Origin: Odontesthes bonariensis
Taxonomy: Eukaryota; Chordata; Actinopteri; Atheriniformes; Atherinopsidae
Length of the DNA stretch: 64,000 nt
NCBI RefSeq assembly: GCF_027942865.1
Contig: NC_134516.1
Location: forward strand, 24,759,322 to 24,823,321
Direction of reading: 5' to 3'
The translations under genes were made by a program, and so were the position numbers. This document shows, piece by piece, positions 22,768 through 33,445 of the stretch. Below the pieces are notes generated by a model. It ran no database searches and was not told the DNA's origin. It was given only the letters and a program-made list of their open reading frames with translations. The stretch's first letter is position 1. The number at the start of each line of letters is the position of its first letter.

Positions 22768-23500
22768 TAAGTAAGTAATTTTTATTTGTACAGCGCCTTT
22801 CACAGACCAGGGTCACAAAGCGCTTTACAGGTACAATAGAAAAAAAACACAGTTTAAGAAGTACATAAAAGTATAAGTTTAAAAAGGCCAAAGCAACTCA
22901 GTGACAATCATAGCAGCCCAAGACAATTAAGATAATTAAGAAAATTAAGAAAGTTAAGAAAATTAAGAAAAAACCTGAACAAATAAAAAGGTCTTAAGTT
23001 GCCTTTTGAAGGCGTCAACAGACTCCATCGAGCGCAGAGAGAGCGGAAGATCGTTCCAAAGCCTGGGAGCAACAGCCTGGAAGGATCGGTCTCCTCTGGT
23101 CCGGAAACGCGTGCGTGGCACCATCAGAAGATTCTGATCCACAGACCTCAGAACCCTAGCTGGGGTGTAAGGCTGGATCAGATCTCTGATGTAGGGTGGA
23201 GCCTGACCATGCAATGCTTGGAAAGTTAAAACCAAAATTTTAAAATTGATCCTAGAGGAAACTGGTAGCCAATGAAGAGCTTTAAGAACAGGAGTTATGT
23301 GAGTCCTCCTATTTGAGCGGGTCAGAATTCTCGCAGCAGAGTTTTGCACCAACTGCAGGCGAGAAAGCTCCTTCTTGTTCAGACATGAAAACAGACTATT
23401 ACAATAGTCCAAACGCGAAGACACAAATGCATGCATAATCAGCTCCAAATCATCCCGTGACACCATTTTCCTAAGTTAAAAAAAGCAGCTTTTGGTCAAG
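22768..23500 (-). mobile_element. L2-like LINE 3' end, arm A only
   Basis: A 167-codon minus-strand frame (23466-22963) covers the reverse-transcriptase tail: SSRLDYCNSLFSCLNKKELS, NSAARILT, ITPVLKALHWLPV, FKILVLTFQALHG and APRLWNDLPLSLR. The 3' end has GCGCTTTGTG and a terminal (TTAC)n repeat, as L2 elements do. Arm B reads straight across the site (CTGTAAG joined to CAGACAAG), which dates this insertion after the arm duplication. The flanking trinucleotide AAG may be a target duplication. Confidence 0.9.
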
Positions 23501-23558
23501 CAGACAAGCAGAGAACAAACATACAAACAAAAAAGCACAAGCAGCAGCAATCACATGG

Positions 23559-23625
23559 CAACCTTCCATCAAGGAATCGAATCCTGTTCCTCCGCTTGAC
23601 AGGCGAATTCTAACCTTTGACCAGC
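23559..23625 (-). pseudogene. tRNA-Asp-like pseudogene
   Basis: The minus strand keeps an anticodon arm with CTGTCAA (GTC), a B box GATTCGATTCC and part of an acceptor end. The 5' acceptor does not pair. First of four copies in the arm A array. Confidence 0.55.
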
Positions 23626-23674
23626 GAATTGTCAAGCATTTGCATGACTGAGAGGGTAAATTGACTGTGGAAGG

Positions 23675-23746
23675 GGTTCCATGGTGTAAAGGTCAGCACT
23701 CTGGACTTTGAATCCAGTGATCCGAGTTCAAATCTCGGTGGAACCT
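23675..23746 (+). tRNA. tRNA-Gln (TTG)
   Basis: 72 nt, acceptor GGTTCCA paired with TGGAACC, anticodon loop CTTTGAA (TTG), B box GAGTTCAAATC. Array unit 1. No TTTT follows within the next 100 nt. Confidence 0.85.
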
Positions 23747-24064
23747 TCAGGTGTGTGCTGTCATGGTTGTGTTCTGGAAAGAAGATGAGTTGAGTAGGCT
23801 AGTCAGATGATCAATTCCAGCTGGGAAGGTCTGTGGTATGTGACGTCACACCTCTGGGTTGCTAGTTGAATCTTTTTTGGTTTCTTCTCTCATATTCATT
23901 TACGATGCTTCCATTTATCCATGCTCTCCCACAGGAGTGTGTTACAATCCCACTTCTGACTCAATTTGTTGCGACTCCACAAACTCTTTCCGCTGGCAAC
24001 AAAATTTGGGAAAACTTACCTCATTCTTTGGCTTCCGGAACACTAGTGAATAGGCATAGAGCCA

Positions 24065-24137
24065 GTTTCCGTAGTGTAGTGGTTATCACGTTTGCCTAAC
24101 ACGCAAAAGGTCCTCAGTTCGAAACTGGGCGGAAACA
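24065..24137 (+). tRNA. tRNA-Val (AAC)
   Basis: 73 nt, acceptor GTTTCCG/CGGAAAC, anticodon loop CTAACAC (AAC), B box AGTTCGAAACT. The anticodon stem TTTGC/GCAAA is fully paired, a compensated change from the usual TTCGC/GCGAA. Array unit 1. Confidence 0.85.
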
Positions 24138-24354
24138 TTACTTGCTCCTCCTTTATTTATTTCATCCTTGTGTGAAGATGTATGACTGCACGTTAATGAT
24201 AGCAACATCAACATATTCATAATTATGGATAGGAGGGGAGCCTCATCTGCTATTCTTGACATGTAAAGTCAATTTTTGCAGGTTTTTAAAAAGATTTTCT
24301 GATGCTATGGTGTGAAACAGACTTTGGCGAATCCCTAGCTGCTGAGCAAAAATG

Positions 24355-24422
24355 GCAACCTTCCGTCAAGGAATCGAACCCTGTTCCTCCGCTTGACAGG
24401 CGGATTCTAACCTTTGACCATT
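24355..24422 (-). pseudogene. tRNA-Asp-like pseudogene
   Basis: The minus strand keeps CCGCCTGTCAAGCGG (anticodon GTC) and B box GGTTCGATTCC; the acceptor stem is not formed. End of array unit 1, close to where similarity with arm B ends. Confidence 0.55.
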
Positions 24423-24579
24423 GAAGAAGATACAGAATGTGTTGCTTGACTGTCGTGCCAATTCTGAGAATACAAGCTGTAAGAGTATCACTGAAAAATT
24501 GACAAAAAAAATCACGTCGCTAAAACCATTTCATGGTCAAGCATTTGCATGACTGAGAGCGTAAATTGACTGTGGAAGG

Positions 24580-24651
24580 GGTTCCATGGTGTAAAGGTCA
24601 GCACTCTGGACTCTGAATCCAGTGATCCGAGTTCAAATCTCGGTGGAACCT
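24580..24651 (+). tRNA. tRNA-Gln (CTG)
   Basis: Matches the copy at 23675 except for the wobble base: loop CTCTGAA gives anticodon CTG. Array unit 2. Confidence 0.85.
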
Positions 24652-24995
24652 TCAGGTGTTTGCTGTCATGGTTGTGTTCTGGAAAGAAGATGAGTTGAGT
24701 AGGCTAGTCAGTTGTGAAATAACATCAGATTGCACGATTGATCAATTCCAGCTGAGAGGATCTGTGGTATGTGACGTCACACCTCTGTGTTGCTAGTTGA
24801 ATCTTTTTTGGTGTCCTCTTGCATATTCATTTACGATGCTTCTATTTATCCATGCTCTCCCACAGGAGTGTGTTACAATCCCACTTCTGACTCAATTTGT
24901 TGCGACTCCACAATCTCTTTCCGCGAGCAACAAAATTTGGGAAAACTTACCTCATTCTTTGGCTTCCGGAACACTAGTGAATAGGCATGGCTTCA

Positions 24996-25068
24996 GTTTC
25001 CGTAGTGTAGTGGTTATCACATTCGCCTCACACGCGAAAGGTTCTCAGTTCGAAACTGGGCGGAAACA
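24996..25068 (+). tRNA. tRNA-Val (CAC)
   Basis: Same scaffold as the AAC gene at 24065, with loop CTCACAC (CAC). Stem TTCGC/GCGAA paired. Position 26 region reads CACATT and the variable region GGTTC rather than GGTCC. Array unit 2. Confidence 0.8.
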
Positions 25069-25281
25069 TTACTTGCTCCTCCATTATTTATTTCATCCTT
25101 GTGTGAAGATGTATGACTGCACGTTAATGATAGCAACATCAACATATTCATAATTATGGATAGGAGGGGAGCCTCATCTGCTATTCTTGACATGTAAAGT
25201 CAATTTTTGCAAGTTTTCAAAAGATTTTCTGATGCTATGGTGTGAAACGGACTTTGGCGAATCCCTAGCTGCTGAGCGAAA

Positions 25282-25352
25282 ATGGAAGCCTTCGGTCAAG
25301 GAATCAAACCCTGTTCCTCCGCTTGACAGGCGTATTCTAACCTTTGACCATT
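25282..25352 (-). pseudogene. tRNA-Asp-like pseudogene
   Basis: Third copy. The T loop reads GGTTTGATTCC (C56 lost) and the anticodon stem has an extra mismatch (ATACGCCTG). Confidence 0.55.
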
Positions 25353-25507
25353 GAAGAAGATACAGAATGTGTTGCTTGACTGTCGTGCCAATTGTGAGAA
25401 TACAAGCTGTAAGAGTATCACTGAAAAATTGACAAAAAAACACGTTGCTAAAACCCTTTCATTGTCAAGAATTTGCATGACTGAGAGCGTAAATTAACTG
25501 TGGAAGG

Positions 25508-25579
25508 GGTTCCATGGTGTAAAGGTCAGCACTCTGGACTCTGAATCCAGTGATCCGAGTTCAAATCTCGGTGGAACCT
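25508..25579 (+). tRNA. tRNA-Gln (CTG)
   Basis: Appears identical to the unit 2 Gln gene across the mature region. Array unit 3. Confidence 0.85.
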
Positions 25580-25923
25580 TCAGGTGCGTGCTGTCATGGT
25601 TGTGTTCTGGAAAGAAGATGAGTTGAGTAGGCTAGTCAGTTGTGAAATTACACCAGAGTGCATGATTGATCAATTCCAGCTGAGAGGATCTGTGGTATGT
25701 GACATCATACCTCTGTGTTGCTAGTTGAATCTTTTTTGGTTTCTTCTTGCATATTCATTTACGATGCTTCTATTTATCCATGCTCTCCCACAGGAGTGTG
25801 TTACAATCCCACTTCTGACTCAATTTGTTGCGACTCCAAAATCTCTTTCCGCTAGCAACAAAATTTGGGAAAACTTACCTCATTCTTTGGCTTCCGGAAC
25901 ACTAGTGAGTAGGCATGGCTTCA

Positions 25924-25996
25924 GTTTCCGTAGTGTAGTGGTTATCACGTTTGATTCACACGCGAAAGGTCCTCAGTTCGAAACTGGGCGGAAACA
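25924..25996 (+). tRNA. tRNA-Val (CAC), weakened anticodon stem
   Basis: Acceptor and T arms are intact and the anticodon is CAC, but the 5' anticodon stem reads TTTGA against GCGAA, leaving an A-G mismatch next to the loop. Possibly non-functional. Array unit 3. Confidence 0.6.
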
Positions 25997-26209
25997 TTAC
26001 TTGCTCCTCCTTTATTTATTTCATCCTTGTGTGAAGATGTATGACTGCACGTTAATGATAGCAACATCAACATATTCATAATTATGGATAGGAGGGGAGC
26101 CTCATCTGCTATTCTTGACATGTAAAGTACATTTTTGCAAGTTTTCAAAAGATTTTCCAATGCTGTGGTTTGAAACGGACTTTGGCGAATCCCAAGCTGC
26201 TGAGCGAAA

Positions 26210-26280
26210 ATGGCAGCCTTCGGTCAAGGAATCGAACCCTGTTCCTCCGCTTGACAGGCGGATTCTAACCTTTGACCATT
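26210..26280 (-). pseudogene. tRNA-Asp-like pseudogene
   Basis: Fourth copy, B box GGTTCGATTCC intact, acceptor unpaired. Confidence 0.55.
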
Positions 26281-26310
26281 GAAGAAGATACAGAATGTGT
26301 TGCTTGACTG

Positions 26311-26370
26311 TAAAGGTCAGCACTCTGGACTTTGAATCCAGTGATCCGAGTTCAGATCTCGGTGGAACCT
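26311..26370 (+). pseudogene. tRNA-Gln (TTG), 5' truncated
   Basis: The unit spacer is fused at TTGACTG directly to TAAAGGTCAGC, so the first ~12 bases (acceptor strand and start of the A box) are missing. The T loop has A58 context TTCAGAT. Marks the broken right end of the array. Confidence 0.8.
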
Positions 26371-26379
26371 TCAGGTGTG

Positions 26380-27543
26380 TGCTGTCATGGTTGAGTTCTG
26401 GAAAGAAGATGAGTTGAGTAGGCTAGTCACTTGTGAAATGACACCAGAATGCTCAATTCCACTTACCTGTGCATGCAAGTGTTCTGAATGTCCTGATCAA
26501 GATAAAAATATGTAACATACAGAACAAAAAGCATCCATCTCCAGCTGAAAACATGAAACCTGCAGACTACAAATAAAATGTTCCACTGGGGTGACCGACC
26601 CAAGGTGGTTATTAGGAGGAAATTTCATAAATATCCTCAAAACCAGTTTTTCTCAGTGTGCAGACTTCAGGTTTTTGTTTTAAGTTTTGTACAAAGAAAA
26701 TAGACTCAAATGTAACCTCTCTTCAATGCATATTCAGAACTTATTTAAATCTCTTCCAGAAAAACTCTTGTTTTGATCGTTTTCTTTAAAAGAAAGATTT
26801 TTAAAAAGCTAATTGACCACGTGCTCTGTTTTACATATAACATCAGTTATAGAGGTAAACACACAAAGTTAGCATATTGACAGGTTTCAAATATATGTTT
26901 CAGTGGCGGCCGTGCTTTGGCTCACTGGGCCTTCAGTGCGGGTTTACCGTCCATTCAGAGTCGCTATTTAAATCCGTCCTGAGTGCCCACATGGATCTGG
27001 ATCTCACTAACCGTGCTGTATGCCAATAAACACAGAGAGACAGCTGTTAGAAGACTTTCTTCTGCAGGTTTCCTTCTGATTTATTTATTTTTAAACACAT
27101 ATTCAGCAGCAGGATGTTTATTTATCAATTAGCCTACTAATAATGAACTATGAGAGGCATTTCACGTATTGAGAGCAGCTTCCATTGTTATTGTTATTAT
27201 TATCACGTATATCAGCAGTTCAGAATATTTGATCATTTATTTTTATAATTTAATATTTCTACATGTTAATAAAATACATAATACTCACAAGAGTTCCTGA
27301 TTATTATCTATTTATTGACATAACACTGAGATGCTCCATATGTTAGTCCATTGTTGCCAGTTAACTGCAGCCTTGCACCTTTCAGCAGCAGCTGTTACCG
27401 CTGAGCAATCAGTTCCCTCTGCACTGAGGATCATATGAAAGCAGCTCCTGCAGCTTCAGGTTAGTGTCACAGGGCTCTGAACTTTGTGTTAGTGCAGTTT
27501 GGCAGCAGCAGGTCCCAGACAAGCTGTAATTATATTGCACCAG
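26380..27543. other. Non-coding DNA
   Basis: No gene or repeat end was recognised except the last trace of the tRNA unit spacer up to ~26455. Confidence 0.4.
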
Positions 27544-28265
27544 AATGAGGTGAGTAACTGCTAGTCTGTCCCAGTGCTTCTAAGTGGTGGCACTGAACCT
27601 CTGCTGCCTTAAATGTCTGAGGCAAGCAGAACCTCATTTGGTCGCAGCATTACACTATGAATATGCAGTTAAGCTCAACAGGACTGGGCATGTTAAGGGG
27701 AGGTGGTGGTTGGACCCCACTGGTCTCTAAATGTACTCAGAACTTCATATGAGATGTCCCTGTTTCTGCAGGGTTTTGTGGATTTCTTGTGTGCTGATTG
27801 GAAGCATTCCTGCACAAAGCGGTAAGCTGATCCCAATCAAATCTCAGCAACTAAAGCAGTTTAAATTGACTCGGGTGTAAATAGAAGGCTGATCTTAATT
27901 CTGTTTCCTCACCCATGTATTCAGTTTATGGACAAGCTCTATCTAAGCCAACGTATCAGAAAGCAGCTGGAACCAGTGGTTCTGCAGCACAGCAGCATGG
28001 TGCTCAGGGAGGTCAGTCTGGAGCTCCTGGCAGCAATTACCAGTTTGAAGATGGGAGCTGGAGCCTTTCATCTGACACCAGCGGCGAGGACGAGCCAGTC
28101 TTCACTCCTGTGACCGACGAGGATCAAGTCTACGCTTACAAATCTCGGTCCCGCTACAACAAGAAGCGTGTGCTGTTCAGCCAGTTCCGCTACAGCCCAA
28201 CAGAATCTGAGCCAGACCACGGCAAAACATCTCAGCACAAGGTTCAAGTTCAGAGCGGCTTCTGA
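27544..28265 (+). CDS. Secreted low-complexity protein 1 (3 coding exons, 131 aa)
   Basis: The spliced frame uses 27544-27548 (ATGAG, donor GTGAGT), 27772-27821 (acceptor TTTCTGCAG, donor GTAAGC) and 27925-28265 (acceptor TGTATTCAG). The lengths sum to 396 nt, exactly in frame. The product starts MRVLWISCVLIGSIPAQS, a clear signal peptide. A Gly/Ser/Gln-rich part (SGSAAQQHGAQGG) and an acidic stretch (SGEDEPVFTPVTDEDQ) follow, then a basic, tyrosine-rich segment (YKSRSRYNKKRVLF) and stop. Introns are phase 2 then phase 1. A further intron (28277-28349) lies in the 3' UTR and AATAAA is at 28389. I do not recognise the family. Architecture is shared with the genes at 32440 and 37824, so they are probably paralogues. 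An extracellular structural role is inference only. Confidence 0.8.
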
Positions 28266-28276
28266 GGATCTTTCTG

Positions 28277-28394
28277 GTGAGGCTCATTTTACTCTGCATG
28301 TGTGCTCTCTGTAGCTGCTGGTAGGTGACTGACTTTCTTTGTCTTGCAGATCTGCATATTCTAGAGGCATCGCTGCTGCTACCGCTTGAATAAA
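28277..28394 (+). other. 3' UTR intron and poly(A) signal of secreted gene 1
   Basis: Donor CTG/GTGAGG starts 12 bases after the stop; acceptor GTCTTGCAG ends at 28349; AATAAA is at 28389-28394. Confidence 0.7.
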
Positions 28395-28535
28395 TGGCTT
28401 TAACTTGAATACCTTGTTGCTCCATCAAATGGCTCCTAGCTGTCTCTGGGTCATCCAGTTGTGGGTTGGAGGGGATAATTGAGGGCCTGATGGGTTGACA
28501 TGACTTAATCCTATAAATAAGGTGTTGGCATTAAC

Positions 28536-29873
28536 TTAAAGGCCTACAGAAAGCTGACACTACACCCAATACATAATGATAATACATACACAGAGGAACA
28601 ATAATGATCATTGGACTCTACACCAAAACATTTCATAAATGCATGAAATTTGCTATTTTGAATTTGCCGCTAGGAAACCTTCCTGGAATTCCAGACTGGG
28701 GGCGGGGCTTCCGTGCGACGTCACAAGTGCCATGGTTTTTCCTGGCTGCCTCAGTGTTGCCAATTTAGCGACTTTTGGCCATCTCTGGCGACAAAAAAAA
28801 ATAATCTAGCGACTTTCGGGCTCAATCAAAAGCAAGCAAATAAATCAAAGAAGCACTGCAGGACGGCGGCAACCCGGCATACCGTCATTTCCTGCCAAAA
28901 CGTCAGTTTCAAGCTAGCTACAACGAGGGTAGGTTCACTTTCTGTTTTCAAAACAACAGCACGTAATGGCTTTCCCTATGATAAAAGGCAACGGGTATTT
29001 TATTTTGTTAAAATAACCGGAAGTGCGTTACTCACTGCGGCTAGCTTTAGCAGCGCCGAATTCGTCGGAACAAAATGGTAAACAGTCGGTATTTTGTCAA
29101 GTTTTCAACACGTTGGGGATCTAAACGACTACTTTCTCACCTGAAAAGTTTCAAATGTTGCGGGGACAGAGGAAGCAGAGAGACCTGCGGTCTTGTGTCT
29201 GTGTCTCCCTGTCCGCCTGCCTCCTCTCTGGTGAAATCAGCCGGAGCCATCCCGCCGTGTTCAGCTCCCTGCGGTGCGGACACTCAGGCGGAATTCACCT
29301 GGTGGAGAGCGGACACACCGCGGGATGGTTGCCCTGAAATCAGCCGACAGAGCGATCATCAAGAGCCCCGACGTGGACATGATCGCTCTGCCGGCTGATT
29401 TCCACTCTCCACCTGGCAGAGTGTGTCCGCTCTCCGCCAGGTGGATTCCTGTCCGACCGCAGGTCTCTCTGCTTCCTCTGCCCCCGGTGGTGTGAGCTGC
29501 TGGTGCTGAGGGCAACACACACACTTCTACTCGCAATAAAAACTGCACTGAACCCAACGTTTTATATTTCCAAGCGACGTCCCGCGGCACACATCGAAAT
29601 TTACTGTGAAGAAGCTGTCCAGGTCTGGCAAACTGCTGGCTTCGCTACTAGAACTACTGGGGGTTGTTCCAGCAGCTGGCACTCGTGACGTCACGCACCT
29701 GTCGTTCCAGTTTGCCAAATTCGAGTCAAATTTGGTGATAGTTTATTGGGCCTAATCAGGACTATCCAGGGGCCTAAAATTATTTTAAAATCATAAAAAA
29801 ATTCCATGGTATATAAGGAATCGATCTGCTATTTCAGTTTTGTGCAAAAAATCACCTTTCTGTAGGCCTTTAA
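28536..29873. mobile_element. TTAA-flanked DNA element with internal inverted repeat
   Basis: TTAA at 28536-28539 and 29870-29873 flanks inverted ends AGGCCTACAGAAAG and its complement. TTAA targets are used by piggyBac-type elements. No transposase is present. The interior is CpG-rich, with CRE-like ACGTCAC sites near 28718 and 29687. It also holds a large imperfect palindrome centred near 29365 (GGAAGCAGAGAGACCTGCGG at 29171 against its complement at ~29458-29477). Family assignment rests on the TTAA and the ends only. Confidence 0.75.
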
Positions 29874-31157
29874 GGACAGTTTCTGCTCAAAGGTGAGCTT
29901 GTGAAGGTCTCAATGGCTTCAGCTTGGAATGCATTCCCAACTAAAAATGGCTGAAAAGCCAACTGCAGCTCTCTGACAGCAGTGGGTAAAGATGTGGCCT
30001 TCAGGTCTATCAGAATATTCCACTGCTGCATATTGTGCTGAGGGGGAAACCTTTACACTCTGTAGCAATCCTCACCCTACAGCTCTGGGTAAGGGCAGAC
30101 CCATCAGATGCTGGGGCCATGTGAAACCTGGACAGTAGTTTCTGCAAGTCCATGACCGAGGATGGCTTCATAACTATCTTCTGTGGTTTCAAAGGTCTTG
30201 TCCTTTGAATACTTGTAATGAAGCTTGTGCTGCACAAATCAATAGATGTGGCAGCTACTTGCATTTAGTGACTTGGAAACAAAATTTATAGGCTCAATGT
30301 TGTCAACTACTCACTACCTGGAAGTTGGATCAGGTGGTGGGGGCAAACATCAATTTTGTTCTACATTTGCATGCAAGAAGACGAGCCAGGTGTTGGAATA
30401 TATTCAGTTAAGTCGTGAGCTGTACTGATTAATACTGGGCATAATGCAACATCAAATGTTCCATCTATATGTGAGAATCGGATGTCTTACCTGGACATAT
30501 ACTTGCACATAGTCGACATATATTGACATAATTAAAAGAAACTTCTCTGGACTTGTTCCCACACTTTAAGTCACTCACATTGTTAACCTGCAGGTTGCAG
30601 TTTAAATATGAACATGATAAAGTCTGGTCTTTGTTGGATTTTATTAAAGTAATTATGAGGACAGATGATGTGAACTACTGTAACAAATGTTAGTTTTCAG
30701 AATTAAAACAACCTGGGGATATAAATATTCTCATTTTCATATATAAATATGAAGTTCAGGTGTGACAGTCAACATTTTACAGTAAAAAAAAACTTTCTCA
30801 GAAACTTAGACCCATATTAAAAAAGATCATTATTCAAATAGACATATTTTCCCTTTTAAATGAGTTAAAAATGTAGCTTTAACTTCAGAGTATTTTCAGT
30901 ACAGTTCCACCTCACTGATGGCTGGTAAAGCCTCCACAGTACAAAGAACAGAAAACAGTCGCCTACAGACTATAAAGTGCTCAAATGTCACATTTCCCAT
31001 GTTGGAAGTTTGCTGTGTCACAGGGAGTCTGTGGGAGTCTTTGGTTGTTCTCACAAGGCAACAAGTTTTCAGGAGGAATGATGGAAATCCACAGAAATCA
31101 TCAAGACAAATTTGAGAAACACTTCCAGATATGAACAAAATGATGGCACAAGGTGCT
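29874..31157. other. Non-coding DNA, one weak coding-like stretch
   Basis: A minus-strand frame at 30264-30010 contains QKIVMKPSSVMDLQKLLSRF and looks protein-like but matches no family I recognise. It could be an exon relic. The rest is AT-rich. Confidence 0.3.
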
Positions 31158-31559
31158 TTAAAGGCATGGTTGGTAATCCTGTTCAGAAACACATTTTGTA
31201 ATACTGGGTGAAATGGTCCGTCTGTCCTGAGAGAAATCTATACAAGATGTATTTAGAAAAAGGGACGAAAATAATCAGACCTCTGTGGCAGCTGCAGGAC
31301 TGAGAAAAAGCTGACCAATCCGAGATCAGCGTCCCGCTGATCTCGGATTGGAGCGCCTACAAAAACCAATCAGATGCCTCTGCTTTCTGCCTACGCCCCC
31401 CTCTGCCGGCTCCCTGCTCCGTGTGCGCATGCGGTTCTACCGGCTTTGGATGACGCACTGACGGAATGGGGAGGGGGGGGTGGAGCTTAGAGGAGGGGAC
31501 ACTTTCGAATCTTGCTAGCTCTCTTGCTAGCTCTCTAGGATTACCTACCATAGCTTTAA
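31158..31559. mobile_element. ~394-bp MITE with TTAA target duplication
   Basis: Inverted ends AGGCATGGTTGGTAATCCT (from 31162) and AGGATTACCTACCATAGCT (to 31555) are flanked by TTAA at 31158-31161 and 31556-31559. Inside is a hairpin: CCGAGATCAGCG (31320-31331) and CGCTGATCTCGG (31335-31346) around a three-base loop. GC-rich centre, no coding capacity. Confidence 0.8.
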
Positions 31560-32317
31560 ACATTTAACCTCCGTTATGTCCTGTTTAATCAAGTTCATCT
31601 GAAATAAATCTAAGATCTCCTCCATATCACTTAATAAAAGAGCAGCTCTGCATCATGTTGTCTCACGTTTCTACATCTCAGCTCAGATATTAATCTGAGC
31701 TTTAAACATCTCAGAGTGCGCAGAAGGCAGTTAGCGTGACTTTAGTAAGAATACACCCGCTGCTATGTTCCAAACACATCCATGCTTCTAGATCCTCTGG
31801 ATGAGAGAGCTGCAGAGCTCCTTATTCCTGCCAAGGAGTCAACATTATTTTAGAGTTATTTCCAGAACTCAGCAGGTTAACTTACTAAGACTCCAGTCTT
31901 ATGTCACGCTGAGCTCACTTTTTTCCCCTTGAAACCCAACTAGCAGCTCCCACTAGTGAAGTGGACAAGTGATGTGTTGGACCCCAATTTCATGACTGTG
32001 ACGTCTTTGTGACGTATTAGAACCGAGGTTATGACCTGGAGTCCTTCAGACCAAATCTCTGTCACTCCCCTCACACTCCCCAGCCAGAGATTAGGGGCCC
32101 ACAGTGATCTGCAGGACTTTGGTCCAGATGTTTAACACCGTATCTGACCAAGCGTATTTCACCTTCTTTAAAACATCCCATGTTCATTCCTCACATGTTG
32201 CAACAAACCTTTTTAAATGTCAGAAGTGTTCATTTTCAGAGCTGAATTGAATGCAGCACGATCTGACTGGGTCCCAGGTGAGGTTTATGAGTGTAATTAG
32301 AGCAGGTAGAGCGCCAA

Positions 32318-32323
32318 TATAAA
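32318..32323 (+). promoter_or_regulatory. TATA box of secreted gene 2
   Basis: TATAAA lies 117 bp before the ATG at 32440, within CCAATATAAAGTC. Confidence 0.5.
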
Positions 32324-32439
32324 GTCAGCTGCAGCCTCAGATGAGTTACAGCACAAAGCTTCTCTCAACAGCAGTCACTAGATGCTGTTTTTGGCCAGTT
32401 TTATCTGAGTTGTGTTGCTTCTGTTTTGTCTTGTTCAAC

Positions 32440-33444
32440 ATGTTGTTTAAGGTTTTCTTCAGGTGAGTCTTCATGTTTAATGGTTTAGGTTTTTGTTCTC
32501 CTATATACTAAAGTTTCTTTCTTTTCTATTGAAATCCAAACAGGATTTCCTGGCTTTGTGTCCTGCTCTTCAGCATTGGAACATGTTATCCCCCCCAGAA
32601 AAGCAAGTATATCAACATTTAGGTGCAGTTTATATAAAGGCAGCCAACATGGGAAGTTGTTTAGTCTGGACATGCTCAACCCATGATGTTGGTAGGAATG
32701 AGAGGGAAGAGGGTCTGCAACTATATTAATCATGCAGCACCAAAGCTTACAATATATTAGACTTCAGGTTTAATGACCCACTTGAAATTCAAATACTCCT
32801 TTAGCTTTGTTTTTTTGTTACTAAACACATTGGCAGTGATTACAGAGGCTACTGAAAGCACGACTAACCATGCTGTCATACTTTGCTTCAACTAATTTCT
32901 GGGCTCAGGTCAAAACAGTGGCTCCTCTGGCTCTGGTAGTAGCACGTCTGGCTACGGCAGCATCTCCTCTGGGTCTGGCTACGGCGGCGTCTCCTCTGGG
33001 TCTGGCTACGGCGGCGGCTCCTCTGGGTCTGGCTACGGCGGCGGCTCCTCTGGGTCTGGCTACGGCGGCGGCTCCTCTGGCTCTGGCTACGGCAGCGGCT
33101 CCTCTGGCTCTGGCTACGGCAGCGGCTCCTCTGGCTCTGGCTACGGCAGCGGCTCCTCTGGGTCTAATGCTGGCTTTACTGCGCAGGACGCAGACTTTGC
33201 TCGTTTCCTTGCTGCCTTAATGAACTTGAAGATCGACAGTTCTTTCCCACAGTCTGTCTGGACCTCCGACCAGGTCCCTAAGGACACATCTGAGATGCGC
33301 ACTGTATACCCTTCATCCCACATCGTCCAGTCCAGCAATGGCTACCAACGAGCCCGCGACTCCAGTTCGTACGCCAAATACTCCCAGGATGCTTTTGACC
33401 ACGCTGATGCCAAGACTGGGTCTAAAGGGCAGAAGTTGTACTAA
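32440..33444 (+). CDS. Secreted Gly/Ser/Tyr-repeat protein 2 (3 coding exons, 203 aa)
   Basis: Exons are 32440-32462 (donor GTGAGT), 32544-32606 (acceptor CCAAACAG, donor GTATAT) and 32919-33444 (acceptor AAAACAG). They sum to 612 nt in frame. An alternative acceptor at 32908 would break the frame. The signal peptide is MLFKVFFRISWLCVLLFSIG. After it come about nine 9-residue repeats of the type SSGSGYGGG, then a non-repetitive tail: FTAQDADFARFLAALMNLKI, SVWTSDQVPKD, RTVYPSSHIVQSSNGYQRAR, and a basic C-terminus GSKGQKLY. Repeats like this occur in silks, loricrins and egg-coat proteins, but I cannot name the family. The phase-2/phase-1 introns and 3' UTR intron match secreted genes 1 and 3. 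A matrix or envelope component is a guess. Confidence 0.8.
32919..33165 (+). repeat. 27-bp coding minisatellite
   Basis: A 27-bp unit (GGCTCCTCTGGGTCTGGCTA...) is tandemly repeated and encodes GSSGSGYGG. Early units vary (AGC/ATC, GTC), later ones fall into GGC GGC and GGC AGC types, suggesting two expansion rounds. Confidence 0.9.
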
Positions 33445-33445
33445 G

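Larger units (their letters stand above)
13774..24365 (+). repeat. Inverted duplication, arm A
   Basis: From at least 13977 to ~24365 this sequence reappears in reverse order and orientation at 55090-64000. Correspondences include 13993 with ~63980, 15709 with 62138, 19911 with 59208, 21295 with 57311, 22238 with ~56450, 24065 with 55385. The LINE endonuclease block differs at only about five of 127 residues between arms. Private to arm A: a long-TIR element (16172-17282), extra DNA at ~17650-18140, an L2 insertion (22768-23500), and loss of most of the zinc-finger and Tc1 sequence near 20873. The outer end of the match cannot be seen because arm B runs off the window. Confidence 0.9.

Noticed and set aside
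32870-33220. Ala/Leu repeat frame (LATAAAPLG type) over the minisatellite
   Set aside because: It is the shifted frame of the Gly/Ser/Tyr repeat; the chosen frame joins the signal-peptide exons with correct phase and total length.
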